Of a stretch of DNA of 64,000 bases, positions 19,347-58,897 are shown piece after piece. Numbering within the stretch: position 1 is the first letter of the stretch; each line of letters starts with the position of its first letter. Made by a program: the position numbers and the translations under genes. The notes under the pieces are model-generated. The model saw nothing but the letters and a program-made list of their open reading frames with translations. It ran no database searches and was not told where the DNA came from. This DNA is from Ianthella basta (Eukaryota; Porifera; Demospongiae; Verongiida; Ianthellidae). The stretch covers positions 2,151,280 to 2,215,279 of the forward strand of contig OZ025881.1 in assembly GCA_964019415.1 (NCBI GenBank). Direction: 5' to 3'.

Positions 19347-20119
19347 CCCAACTAACAGTTAACAACTACGTAGTTAGCATTCCTCTTTTACGAACAACAT
19401 TAATTATTGCCATTCATTATGGCACTCTGATACATATTCTTCTTTGCTCTGGTATGTATTCTTATCGTTCTGAATTGAAACCTCTGATGTTCTCTTGGAT
19501 ACTGTTCATGTGCTTGGCTACAAAATGGCTCCAAAGCTGTAGCACATGTACACGAATAAGCATATGAATATGATATTTTAGTCTTATAAGTTCTAATTAG
19601 ATACATGCAGGATTTTAATGCAAGAGTTTGGGGGACACAGGTGCTTGAATAATAAGGAAACTCTCTAATGAGGTACATCTAAACCTTGAAGCACCTGACT
19701 AATGAGGGCACACACTTGAAATGACATCCCATGTAGAGTGTTCAATAAAGAGAGGTCCCATATGGTACATTCCTGCATGCCATGGATCGAGCCAGCACAT
19801 GCAACACAACATCGATATCTGTGCTCACACACAACTGGTACTGTCGAAAATAATGGGAAAGCTAATGTGACAATGTTGGAAATTGTGGTCTGTCAGTATT
19901 GACGGTGCCAGTCACATTCCTGTATTGTGACCACACACACAAGGCATTTGATATATATATATATATATGCATACAATACTTTCAACTGTAGCCACTTCTG
20001 ACATACTGCTATATAGGTTATAATATTATTATGCTAATCCACATTACAAATTTGCTTTATGTATGTATATAGTCAATGCAAGATTGAGCCACATGTGCTT
20101 GTGAGTGCCTGCATTTACT

Positions 20120-20345
20120 GTGCACACACACCATACAGACACACACACATACACACACACATGCACACACACATGCACACAGCACACACACCATACACAC
20201 ACACATACACACGCACACACACCATACAGACACACACACATACACACGCACACACACCATACAGACACACACACACACACACACACACACAGCACACGCA
20301 CGCACGCACGCATGCACGCACACACACACGTACGCGCGCGCACAT
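20120..20345. repeat. (CA)n tract with CCATACA interruptions
   Basis: About 225 bp of CA repeats interrupted at intervals by ACCATACAGACA, ending in a GCACGCACGC segment. Confidence 0.9.
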
Positions 20346-21023
20346 ACACTTGCACTAAGCCTTATATCTATGTATGCACTACTGCCAGGATATTATTGAC
20401 TGACTAAACGCATATGTATGGATCCCAGTGAGCATGGGGCAACAGGACTGGTTACATACTGTACCCCATAGACAGTGGAACACCTGCCTCATCTCTCCAT
20501 GCAACTATATCTACCTACATGACTTTTTGGTACACTAAGGTTTGTACTGTATATATATTCATTATTAGGGTTTTGAAGGACCCACAGATGACAGAGGTGG
20601 GGTAAGACGCAGCTTGATGAAAATATATTCATCCTGGGTTCTATGCCATAAAATTCCTTGGCTAGCATATTTTACACAATCAGTGCTGAACACTTGGAAG
20701 TGCACCATCACTTACAGTAAGAGAGAAGTTCACAAGTTGCTATAGTCTCCTCATTGGGTTAGGTATACTGTGCGTTGAGTGTATCATAGTGAGTGTGAGA
20801 GACTTGCACCATGGCTAATAAATCCAATACCTTAATGATAATTTTAATAAACTGTATAAATGTTGTATGAATACACAGTGATGGGACTAGTACATATACG
20901 AGACATGTGTTAAGGATGCAGCACTGTAGAATGACATGTATAATATACAGTGAGAGCTAGAGCTCCACTGGGCCATAGTTATATGAGATACCTGCATTGT
21001 ACATGCACACTGTATTATGTAGT
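20346..21023. other. Spacer, 3' side of the cadherin gene
   Basis: Nothing recognised beyond the likely 3' UTR of the cadherin gene on the minus strand. Confidence 0.55.
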
Positions 21024-45347
<24,324 letters not shown>

Positions 45348-45699
45348 TCTGAGCGTCTCCTTGCGCCCAGTTGCAGCACGATCACCAGAGATAACGCCGG
45401 TCACGGCTAAGTGGCCTAGAAAGGTTGTCTCTTTCAATTCGCTATCCTGGTGTATTGCAAGCTTTCTGGGTGGGGCTGCGTTATGCGATACGCCCATCTA
45501 GCTAAAAATAGCTCCACGTGATAAACATCCGTAAAATGCAATCACTAGCATTTCCGCTGCTGCTTGCTTCCTGTATCGGAAGTAGATCTTATCTACTCTT
45601 GGCGTAACATATAGCATATACATAGCGAGCATATTTTCAGGCTAGTACAAATGCTAAGGTATTTCACCTGGCCCAGTCCATCAATTGCAAGACTCACTG
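45348..45699. promoter_or_regulatory. Divergent promoter region, cadherin / unknown intronless gene
   Basis: 352 bp between opposite start codons. CACGTGA occurs near 45514; no TATA box at a persuasive position. Confidence 0.45.
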
Positions 45700-47691
45700 A
45701 TGGGTCAGTGTTCTAGTTCTGAGAACGGTAGAAGAAGACGTCGCACCAGAACTGTTTCCAGTCGCCGAGATGCCCTCCAGAGCGGTACGGAGAGCAACCA
45801 CTTATCCAGCAGGCCTCCCGTTAGCGAGCGCGATCCCGTCGGCAGCGCTCTGAACGCCATTCAGAGTGGACGTCCATTTGAACCTGCGACGAGCTCCAGC
45901 TTGTATGGATTATCAACCTCATCGCATGCCGAATTCAGTGTTCTTCCTCTGGCGTCGTCAGTTGAAGACGCCATCGACGGTCTCAGTGGCGATGATGGAG
46001 CTGACACGTTGTACGAGCGGGTGGGAATCAGTACAAGCATGGGCTCAAAAGTCACCTACAAGATCCTTCTCCGCCCGTTTGTGGGACCAAACGCAGGAAG
46101 GCAGTTGGTGTACACCCTGATTAGCGGCGAAGCAGGCCAACAGGCTCACTTCGCATCAGCGGGCTCACCAGAAAATAACCTGCACCTTCTGCCGCTTGAA
46201 ATTCACTCTCTTGATCAACTTCTCTCCACCTGTATTCGCCTTACCTACCATAACGAGCTGGCCAGCAGCTCCCAAATTCCTGTCGATGAGTGGGTTGAAG
46301 AAGATCAAGGTGAGAATGATGACAACCAAGATATTGGAAGTTTGGATAGCCAGCTCAATGTTAGCAGAGAATGCCCTGCATTGCTCTTTTTTGCACGCCG
46401 TGAGGTGGTCTGCTCCTTGGACAGAGCCTACACCAGAGCACAGTCCATGACAGTGCCTCGTTACATACTGACGGACATATTTGGCACAAGCAGTAGGCTG
46501 ATAACAATCAAAGTATCACTCTGGCCACAGTCAGTATGTGTTCCCGAGATAGAAATTTCAGTCCAAGAAGGAATTCTGTGCTGCGAATTTGCCCACATTC
46601 TCCGCTGGAAAGTTGGGATTCCTCTGGACCAACAGATAGTGTTATACCACAGGTCTCGAATGATTGCCTTTGAAGAGAAGATGGGCATGCAGTATGAGAC
46701 TGTGGACTGTTTTATACCAGTGCCAGCTCCTATTGATGATGCTGATGAAGATATAGATTGCACTGCCAAGGTGGCAGTAGTCCTGTCACTTGTTGGAATA
46801 CGAATGTCAGAGATTTCCATCCCACTAGCAATGACAATGAAGGACGTGGACAAATTAATACGCAGGCAATTGAATCTATCCCGTGACAGCTTCCTAGTGC
46901 TCCTACCAGAGGGCACTTACTCCCCTGGATACACCACATGCAACGGATGGCAGTGTGTCTACCCGTTTACAGTACACCCTGCAGTTGCAAGGGGAAACAC
47001 ACTACGCCAAAGCCTCAGGAGGCGCTCCTTGACTAACCGCAATCAAGCTCCTGAAGAGGACAGATTTAATCGACAGCAACCCTTAAGGAGGTCGCTCTAT
47101 GCACCACGGGACGGGCGTGTCGCTCGGCTTCAGGGGAGTGCAGCACAAACAACCCAGGCCAGCAGGGAGCACCAGTTAACAACTGAAAAGAATGCATTGC
47201 GTATCCTTTCATCAGTGGGTGAGCGCCACTTTCCTTATAAGAGCAAAGGAGTGGAGGAGTTTGGGATCCCCGTGTTTCGACTACACCATGAAATGTCTAT
47301 GTACCAGCTAACAGCAAGGGACTATGGCATCTTGCCAGACACCATTCTGCAGGTCTATGAAGTCACAGGACCAGCGGTCCCTATTGCCAGCAGACCACGT
47401 TCAAGCTTAACTGCCCACCAGGCGCAAGGAGGAAACCTGATGGATGTGAACCCTAGCTGGCCTCTCATCACTTTTGCAAGGTATATTGATGCAATGATGT
47501 CACCGTCATCAGCTTATAGCGACAAAACTATCTCATGTGGAGATAACTCCATCAGAACTGATTTGAGGTCAGATTCTGTGACACTGAAGAGCTTGTTTAG
47601 TGAGTGGCAGCCAGTGTGGTGGAATGTAGATGGAGGACTCACCAGAAAAGACCTCCTTACAAGTGACTTCCTAACCATTCAAAATGAGTAA
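45700..47691 (+). CDS. Unknown 663-residue intronless protein, N-terminal acylation motif
   Basis: I do not recognise this gene. The frame is open without introns, unlike every neighbour. The first ATG gives MGQCSSSENGRRRRR: Gly2 with Ser6, Cys4 and a polybasic patch is a textbook arrangement for N-myristoylation plus palmitoylation, so the protein is probably membrane-attached (inference). Two or three stretches (ITIKVSLWPQS to LRWKVGIPLDQQIVLYHRSR, residues about 270-320; FRLHHEMSMYQLTARDYGILPD, about 535-560) have a ubiquitin-like rhythm of beta strands and a helix, but the match is weak. No RING, kinase or zinc pattern is visible. An intronless gene in an intron-rich neighbourhood could be an old retrocopy or a lineage-specific family. 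The frame is also open upstream to about 45685. Confidence 0.8.
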   Translation: MGQCSSSENGRRRRRTRTVSSRRDALQSGTESNHLSSRPPVSERDPVGSALNAIQSGRPFEPATSSSLYGLSTSSHAEFSVLPLASSVEDAIDGLSGDDGADTLYERVGISTSMGSKVTYKILLRPFVGPNAGRQLVYTLISGEAGQQAHFASAGSPENNLHLLPLEIHSLDQLLSTCIRLTYHNELASSSQIPVDEWVEEDQGENDDNQDIGSLDSQLNVSRECPALLFFARREVVCSLDRAYTRAQSMTVPRYILTDIFGTSSRLITIKVSLWPQSVCVPEIEISVQEGILCCEFAHILRWKVGIPLDQQIVLYHRSRMIAFEEKMGMQYETVDCFIPVPAPIDDADEDIDCTAKVAVVLSLVGIRMSEISIPLAMTMKDVDKLIRRQLNLSRDSFLVLLPEGTYSPGYTTCNGWQCVYPFTVHPAVARGNTLRQSLRRRSLTNRNQAPEEDRFNRQQPLRRSLYAPRDGRVARLQGSAAQTTQASREHQLTTEKNALRILSSVGERHFPYKSKGVEEFGIPVFRLHHEMSMYQLTARDYGILPDTILQVYEVTGPAVPIASRPRSSLTAHQAQGGNLMDVNPSWPLITFARYIDAMMSPSSAYSDKTISCGDNSIRTDLRSDSVTLKSLFSEWQPVWWNVDGGLTRKDLLTSDFLTIQNE

Positions 47692-47964
47692 TCCATTTTA
47701 TATACACGTGCCTACTTTTGCTAATTCATTGTTTGCAAATTCATATACTTGTATAAAGTGTGATCGAAGCATAGTATGTTTCGTTTTATCTACAGTGCTT
47801 GTATATACGTACAATGTTTGTTTGCACTGCAAAGTGCTGTATCTGCTATAATATAGCATGCTCATTTAATACACTTGAGGACTGAAGGCAAAGCTCTAAG
47901 GACAAGTTCGGACAACAGCTTGTTTTCAGTTGCCATGGTAACATGATGTCCTCCCTATAACTAG

Positions 47965-48048
47965 TAGTCTCGTTCCCAGACTACTTCCAGCCACCATCTT
48001 CCGCGTCTTTAACAAAATGGCGCCGGAAGTGGTCAGGGAACGAGACTA
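47965..48048. mobile_element. TAGTCTCG-family MITE with perfect 9-bp target duplication
   Basis: 84 bp with inverted ends TAGTCTCGTTCCCAGAC and GTCAGGGAACGAGACTA, flanked by TATAACTAG on both sides (47956-47964 and 48049-48057). A 9-bp duplication fits Mutator-like elements. The middle carries AAAATGGCGCCGGAAGTG, which resembles YY1 plus ETS sites (inference). Confidence 0.85.
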
Positions 48049-48241
48049 TATAACTAGTGGTTGTTTGCAATTTGTGACTAAAATTAAAAGCATCTTGCAT
48101 GTCCATGGATCATGCTCCATACAACAGTCAAACAGTGTAAGAGTAGAACAGCATTGAGTTAGCTCCCAGCATACTTCATGTCTGTGTCTCATAGCCTATA
48201 TATGCATATGTATGTCCTGATTGTGAATCCAAAGGATATTA

Positions 48242-48416
48242 CAGTGGAACCTAGCTGTCCAAGATGGTCACTGAGTCACCTCAGTCTCTAAAACAGTAAT
48301 CCTCTCTAGCCCCAAATAGGCTATAGCATTGTAATCCAACTCTGTACGCCAGCCACCTCTCTATAAAGGTCAGTTAGAGCTGGCTCACAGGTGGCTGTCG
48401 TAGACAGGTTTAACTG
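48242..48416. mobile_element. CAGTGGAACC-family MITE copy
   Basis: 175 bp, TA-flanked; the left end is CAGTGGAACCTAGCTGTCC and the right end has one change (GGTTTAACTG). Confidence 0.82.
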
Positions 48417-48929
48417 TACAACTGAAGAAGACATCACTAGCACCTATCTGCTGTGAGATGGTGTGGTTCAGTCCACCTGCCAGATCATGCACTGTTAACA
48501 CCTATAGGCATGCACACACACCAGCCATGATCACGTGTGCACACACGCTCACACATCAAGAGAACTGATATTGCAGTGAATTGGTCCACAATAGAGGAAT
48601 GAGTTACTGCAACACAGACATGTTAACAAAAAGTACAACAAAACAGGACAAAAGAATGACCAACATTCATAACAGTTAGTATACAAATACACTGACATTT
48701 AATAACATGTAATACTCATGCATCCTCAGTATTACGCATATAAAAAAACTGTTTCAATAATAAAAGAGCTACAGCGCTCAATATAGTCATATTACTAGTT
48801 GAAATCACTCCTAATCAGAGTTTCACCATAAACAGATAAGAATACTGCCTTGAAATATCATAGCGGAGATAGATTGAAATTTGTTGATTATAGAAATAAA
48901 TGTACCTTTGAGCTGCACACACATCTGAT

Positions 48930-53842
<4,913 letters not shown>

Positions 53843-55254
53843 CTACAACACAATACAAATGCCACTAATCATCATCAACAGCTTCACTTGTCAAGTTGTG
53901 TGTGTACAGGAGGTGGGTACTCTACATTCGTTGTATGATGAAGCCATAAATCAAAGGAGAAAACTGTGGTACATATTGTATAACCACCAGTTTGCTATAG
54001 TTTGCTGTACAAACGTTTTCGGGTTGGTTGTCCACACCGGGCACCGGACGAAATCATGGTATTATATACATAAACATAAGCAGTATTGCTGTATAAAATC
54101 TCTAGCTCGCAATCCATGTCAACACTAGATTTTGCAATTATACTGTAAGTATGTGTATGAATCCGTATAATATTGTGCGAGCGTTTCCTGGATACTGGTG
54201 CACGGTGTGGACAAGCGATTTAAACAGGTCTGTATGATGAAGCCATACATCAAAGGAGAAAACTGTGGTCATATTTTATAACCACCAGTTTGCTATAGTT
54301 TAACTTCCCCAGGAGCACTGGGCTCTTATTGTTAGCCAATCAGCTTCATGCGGAATGTTTATTTTGTTCTAAAGTTATTGCTCATTTTTCACACATTTCT
54401 TGCCATGCAGCTGCTGTTCACATAGCATGTGACTCTTTCTCGCAGCAGGTTCATGTGTCACCTTGTGGATGTACAATGTCATGGCAGTGTATGCTCATGA
54501 CATCCCATGATTACACATGACTTGCTTGTGCATGCTAGCCAGCTAGATGCATCAAGCAAAGAATGGGATAAAATTGGTTGATGTGGATGTCTTTAGCATG
54601 AAATGCTTTTCACACGTAAGTGTCCAACTCTTTTCTCACTACAATGGGCTTTGACCGCTGCACAACAATGCTACATGCAAGCTAAAACGTTTCCAAGTAG
54701 CTAAGCAGGGCCTTCTCTACACACTTACAGTGGCTGCCTTGTCTCCATTTATTACAGCGAATTCAGGTAACTGGGTAAGGCCTGGCCTGCGTAACTACCT
54801 GGTAATCAATGGTTGTGTTGCCACGCTGAAACACACTTCATGGAGCCTCGTTTCCGGCGAAAATACGTAGCTAGCTACTAAGTTCCACTGGTCGCGGCCA
54901 AACAAGAACAGCACTTCTTCTACAGAGGGCTCCTTCCAAACTCTTGCGCATTCCTTCTGCTCCTATCCGCTACACGCTTGGCAGCGAAACGTTCAATGGT
55001 TTAACGAAGAAGTAGGCTTCTTGGAGTTATTCAGTCCTGTGCCGTCTCTAATCACTTCCTTTTCCCCATATCCTCCTGAGTCCTTAAGCGTCTGCCGTTG
55101 GTACCTAGGAAACGACGTTGTAGCTTGACTCGTTCGACGATTTAAACCATTCTCGTTCGAAAAACAACAAGCCAGTTATATCATGGCACGCTCGGGCATT
55201 AATCCAATTTAAGGCACTCGGGTGCTTCGCGTCCTCGTGGTTAAATTAGATTAC
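53843..55254. other. Region between RNMT and the TIR gene, start of RNMT unresolved
   Basis: It should contain the RNMT promoter and at least one 5' exon, which I could not identify. A 70-bp direct duplication lies at 53933-54003 and 54232-54301. The part from 54770 to 55170 is richer in CG dinucleotides and is the best place for a promoter. One open minus-strand stretch (54962-54795) with an acceptor is noted among the findings. Confidence 0.5.
53933..54301. repeat. 70-bp direct repeat flanking an inverted-repeat insert
   Basis: GTATGATGAAGCCATAAATC and the following 50 bp (53933-54003) recur at 54232-54301. Between them TTGTCCACACCGGGCACC (54027-54045) pairs with GGTGCACGGTGTGGACAA (54196-54214). 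Confidence 0.75.
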
Positions 55255-55344
55255 GCCCTCACAGCCATTATATAACTATAACATATCAGCCGAGTGTAGT
55301 ACATAGGGTAGTGGGCTTGAGGGTACAAGACAATAAGCAAGGGG

Positions 55345-55468
55345 TGTGTGCGTGCGTGCATGTGTGTGTGTGCGTGCGTGTGCGGTGTGTGTGGTGTGTG
55401 TGTGTGTGTGTGTGTGTGCGGTGTGTGTGCGTGTGTGTGGTGTGTGTGTGGTGTGTGTGTGCGGTGTG

Positions 55469-55499
<31 letters not shown>

Positions 55500-55510
55500 T
55501 GTGTGTGCAG
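55345..55510. repeat. (GT)n compound microsatellite beside the TIR exon
   Basis: GT runs with regular GCGGTGTG and GGTGTG breaks. If the last TIR exon is not spliced, this tract would be translated as a His-Thr tail. Confidence 0.92.
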
Positions 55511-55554
55511 TGTGTCTGTTACATGTGCATGTATGCCAGTATGCAAGCACCCAC

Positions 55555-57408
55555 TGAGGGTAGTGACTAGCTTCTTCCACACATTCTCCCTCCTCTCCTT
55601 ATCCTGGTTCACGTAGTCCAGGTAGAGGTGGCGCTTAAGTTGCTCGGGTCTATTGCACGGCTGCACGGCACCCACAATCACTCGACACTGTCCTTCATGG
55701 TACAGCCGGGACACCAACTGCCACTCCTTGCTGCACCTGCGGTCCGAAGAGGAGCCAGTCAGACACATGTGTAATGCACCATGAGAGCTTGCTTAGAGCA
55801 TATTTTTTACATTTAATATATTTTAAGATTTTGTAATTGCAAAAGTAAGGGCAAGTGAATGCAGGCAGATCAAACCATGTTTCACAACTGTAGTCAGTTA
55901 CGTGCAATTGTGTGCGTGTGTGGGTTGGTGCGTGGGTGTGTACTGTTTGCACGTATTTTGTGTGTGTGGTGTACTAAATTGGCTGGTCTACGTGTCGTGT
56001 TACACATACAAATCACTATTAAAGCATGACCAATACCGAGAGGACAGGCAGTACTGTGTGCATGTACACCCCAACGATAGCACACCTTTCGCTCTTGAGG
56101 TAGGGTGGACTCAGCCCGATGATGACCACTGCCGACTTCCTCAAAGCAGATTCAATACCTTTATTATCGTACCGGGTCTCGTCAGGCATGAAATGGTAAC
56201 TCCCAGATACCTGCAACGAGTGAGGGATGGAGTGCCAGCATGAGTGTATGTGTGGAAGGGTGCTCAGCGGTACCAACTATGACTAGAATTACATGACAGC
56301 TAAAACTGACACAACAGCTTTAGGACAAGGTTCCACTGTAATACCTCTGCCAACTCACTTTCAAGGAGAGTGGAGGATTCCTAAGTGGTACAATAACCTT
56401 CTCCCTGGCCCATGGCTTGTCTCCTGTGCTGTGTGACACAAACACATCCCACTCCTTCCCTCGAGAAGCACCTTCACAGGCCAATTGGACAAACGTGACC
56501 ATCAAAAGCGACCACACATACACACACTCATCGACAATAGCAATGGAGACAAAGCAACACATTCACAGATTTCCCTCTTAGAGTCCACTTAATGTATGTA
56601 TATGCGGCAATGACAGTTGAATACATGTACCATCAATCTATATACGTACACATGCAGGTAGTAACATGGAAAAACAGTGATACTGTGCCAATGTCCTGCA
56701 TGGCTCACTTGTAACAGATGACCGGCTAGATGGCCCCACTGAGGGCGGCTGGGAATACTCTCCTACTGAGGGGGGTTGGGAGTATTCACCAACAGAAGGA
56801 GGTCCAGGGTATTCCCCTACAGATGGGGGTGGGTTGTATTCCCCCAATGATTGGGGCTGGTCTAGGTCTCCTACAAATGGCTGCTCCAATGGAGCAGTTG
56901 ACTGATTAGCCTTTCTCCATCTGTCCTCTTCTGGCACTTGCTGAGTATACTTGGCGTTATCATGTACAGGGTCTACATTTAAATATCCTATTCCATATTC
57001 CTCTTGATGCTTCAGAGGGAGTGAAGATGCTTCCACACCGTGAGCAGCCGGTTTAGACATAAACAAGGGACCCTCCTCATCATCCGTGCTCGGCAGGTCC
57101 GAAAATTCCTGCCTCGCACCATGCACGTCCTTCTTGCGAGTATCAATCAGCGTTCCCCGAGCAATAAAGCCCATTTCGTTTTCGGAAGGCGATCGGTCAC
57201 ACTCGCTAGCTTCTTCAGGACTGGTTAAATCTCTGAAGCCCAATTGAACAGGATGGTTTCCCGTACCCCATACGTGACGATGCTCTCCCTGCAAAGGTAA
57301 CTTGGTTACTTGACCAAAACCTCTTTCCTGGCCACTTTCGACATCTGAATCTCCCTCACTCGAAAAGTGGCTCATTGCACCGCCATTTTTATAATTTAGG
57401 GGAGCCAC
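55555..57408 (-). CDS. TIR-domain protein with disordered repeat-bearing N-terminus
   Basis: Exons: 57408-56709, 56471-56359, 56210-56086, 55736-about 55555, phases agreeing. The N-terminal 230 residues are disordered, acidic in part (STDDEEGP) and carry about five PPSVGEYSQ-type repeats (56733-56880). The TIR domain runs from EWDVFVSHSTGDKPWAREKV (box 1) through SAVVIIGLSPPYLKSERCSKEWQL to ENVWKKLVTTL, about 135 residues. The SERCSKEW motif keeps the glutamate that is catalytic in NAD-cleaving TIRs and structural in receptor TIRs. No membrane segment, Death domain or leucine-rich repeat is seen, so it is a cytosolic adaptor or enzyme rather than a Toll receptor. The start may be 57408 or Met at 57375. 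The C-terminus is uncertain: a possible donor at 55554, or read-through to a stop at 55286. Confidence 0.85.
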
Positions 57409-57917
57409 GCCCCATTGCTGATCATTGGGTTAGCCTCTTTATCTCCCAGGTAGGTGGACGCCATGGCCCAGATTTTAAATGCTGAATGACAGCCGTTTCA
57501 TCGAAGTAAACGTTCTTCTTTAGTGATGTTTTTGTTTTATTGCATTTCTGTGGTAGAATTTATCCCCCAAATAGGCTTTTTCCGTACAAGTTGTTATTAT
57601 GGCCTTTGTGTGTTTCATAGCAATTTAACTACACTAGTGGCCAATTATGACGATAGGTGGCCTCCCCAGTGTGGTGTATAAACGAAGTCAGAAAGTATTT
57701 GAGCTTTGTGAGGCCATGGTCGCTTCATCAGCCACTGGTAGTTGTACTTTGTGGCCTAGTGGTTATATACCATGGAGAGTGTGTGCGCAATGGTGAACAT
57801 GGTCTAACTGACTCAGACGAAACTAGACTACCCATACTAATGCACCATGGTGCATACTTGGCAAATTAATGTAGATCTGACACTACTCTCTTCTTTCACG
57901 CCACTTCACGCTGCAGG
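57409..57917. promoter_or_regulatory. Divergent promoter region, TIR gene / ATP5MF
   Basis: About 510 bp. An acceptor-like CTGCAG|G ends at 57916, one base before the ATP5MF start codon, so a 5' UTR exon and intron of ATP5MF probably lie here. The TIR side begins with CGCCATTTTT (AAAAATGGCG on the coding strand), like the SYS1/TOP3B start. Confidence 0.5.
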
Positions 57918-58160
57918 ATGTCGGGATTTTGGGATGTGAAGCTTCGTGACGTCGGAGAATACACTGTGAAGAACTTTTCACTAAAGTCATTTGGTAGTGG
58001 CATAGCAAGGGCTGTTTCTGCTTACAGAGCGAAATACATTACCTGCAAGAATGCCAGGATAATGCCCTTCTTCCACCTGGTGGGGGTGATGATGGTACTC
58101 AATTACATGATTGAGTACAAGCACTTGCGGGCACATGACAGCTTAAGGAAGAACCACTGA
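57918..58160 (+). CDS. ATP5MF: Mitochondrial ATP synthase subunit f
   Basis: Eighty residues in one coding exon. Subunit f belongs to the membrane (Fo) part of ATP synthase and helps dimer formation. Matches to the family: WDVKLRDVGEYTV near the start (compare LLEVKLGELPSW in mammals), then YRAKYITCKNA, one membrane helix (FFHLVGVMMVLNYMI) and the conserved end EYKHLRAHDSLRKNH. The length agrees with animal subunit f (about 88-94). ATG at 57918 follows a splice acceptor immediately, so the 5' UTR is probably interrupted by an intron. Confidence 0.83.
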   Translation: MSGFWDVKLRDVGEYTVKNFSLKSFGSGIARAVSAYRAKYITCKNARIMPFFHLVGVMMVLNYMIEYKHLRAHDSLRKNH

Positions 58161-58897
58161 GTGGAGTAGGTGCCACCGACGAGGGACCTACAGTTGATAG
58201 GGTATCTAATGTGTAACATGGTTTCTGTAACCCAATTGTTCCTGTTTTAGTGTGTGCCTTGTTCTAATGTATACTTATTGGTATTACTATGCATCTATTG
58301 AAATGTGTTCTGCTTTACTTCGCATGTGGCTTTCTTTCGTTTACAACATGGATTTAGAGCTATTGCTTCTTGTGGTTCGTGGCATGTCCAAGACTGCTGT
58401 GTGCTAAGCTTGCATGTGCTGTGCATACGAATGATCAATGCATAAGCTCTGTTTGTCTGGCCACCACAGCAAATGGGTAACACACCTTTTACAGTGTGCA
58501 GTGTCGGGTTACAGTTAGTTCCTGTGTTCTACTTTCATCTTTGCAACTTTACACTAATAATGCACTCTGCAATCGTGGTACTCCGTAACCTCACTTTTTA
58601 TAATAGACGAGACTGCCAAGTGCTACGAATCAATTTGCCCAATGATGCAACAGGTCATCACTTGCAGGTATGTTCTAGTCTCGTACCCAGACCCCACCTG
58701 TCCACCAGAGATTTAATCATAACGTCAATGACATCATCATATAAAAATGGTGGTAAGAATGCAGTCTGGGTACGAGACTAGGTACATTCTCTTTCAGAAA
58801 TCAGTCACAGATCAGATTTTACTTAATACACTGTCATTGTATACAGCACTTAAGAGTTGCAAGAAAAGTTGCAGTATATTTCTGATGTCACAGATGC
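58161..58897. other. Convergent spacer, ATP5MF and ANK-ROC-COR-Death gene
   Basis: Holds the ATP5MF 3' UTR and the MITE at 58676-58780. No other gene or array recognised. Confidence 0.6.
58676..58780. mobile_element. TAGTCTCG-family MITE, second copy
   Basis: 105 bp with ends TAGTCTCGTACCCAGAC and GTCTGGGTACGAGACTA (perfect 17-bp inverted repeat) and a 9-bp flanking duplication with two mismatches, GGTATGTTC / GGTACATTC. The interior differs from the copy at 47965. Confidence 0.85.

Larger units (their letters stand above)
18005..20015. repeat. About 2-kb imperfect palindrome (inverted duplication)
   Basis: The arms (about 18005-18979 and 19029-20015) match as reverse complements in several long blocks: the methyltransferase 3' half, the TGTTAGTTGGGTT region after the stop, CCTCATTAGAGAG, and the CTGACAGACCACAATT block. 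They differ by scattered point changes, and between about 18350-18600 and 19400-19630 they are barely alignable. The centre is a perfect 23-bp-arm hairpin with a 5-nt loop (18979-19029). Confidence 0.85.
47692..48929. other. Convergent spacer between the unknown gene and RNMT
   Basis: Contains the two MITEs listed at 47965 and 48242 and otherwise non-coding A/T-rich sequence with the two 3' UTRs. Confidence 0.65.

Noticed and set aside
58473..58781. 102-residue plus-strand frame downstream of ATP5MF
   Set aside because: It runs into the MITE at 58676 and has no recognisable features.
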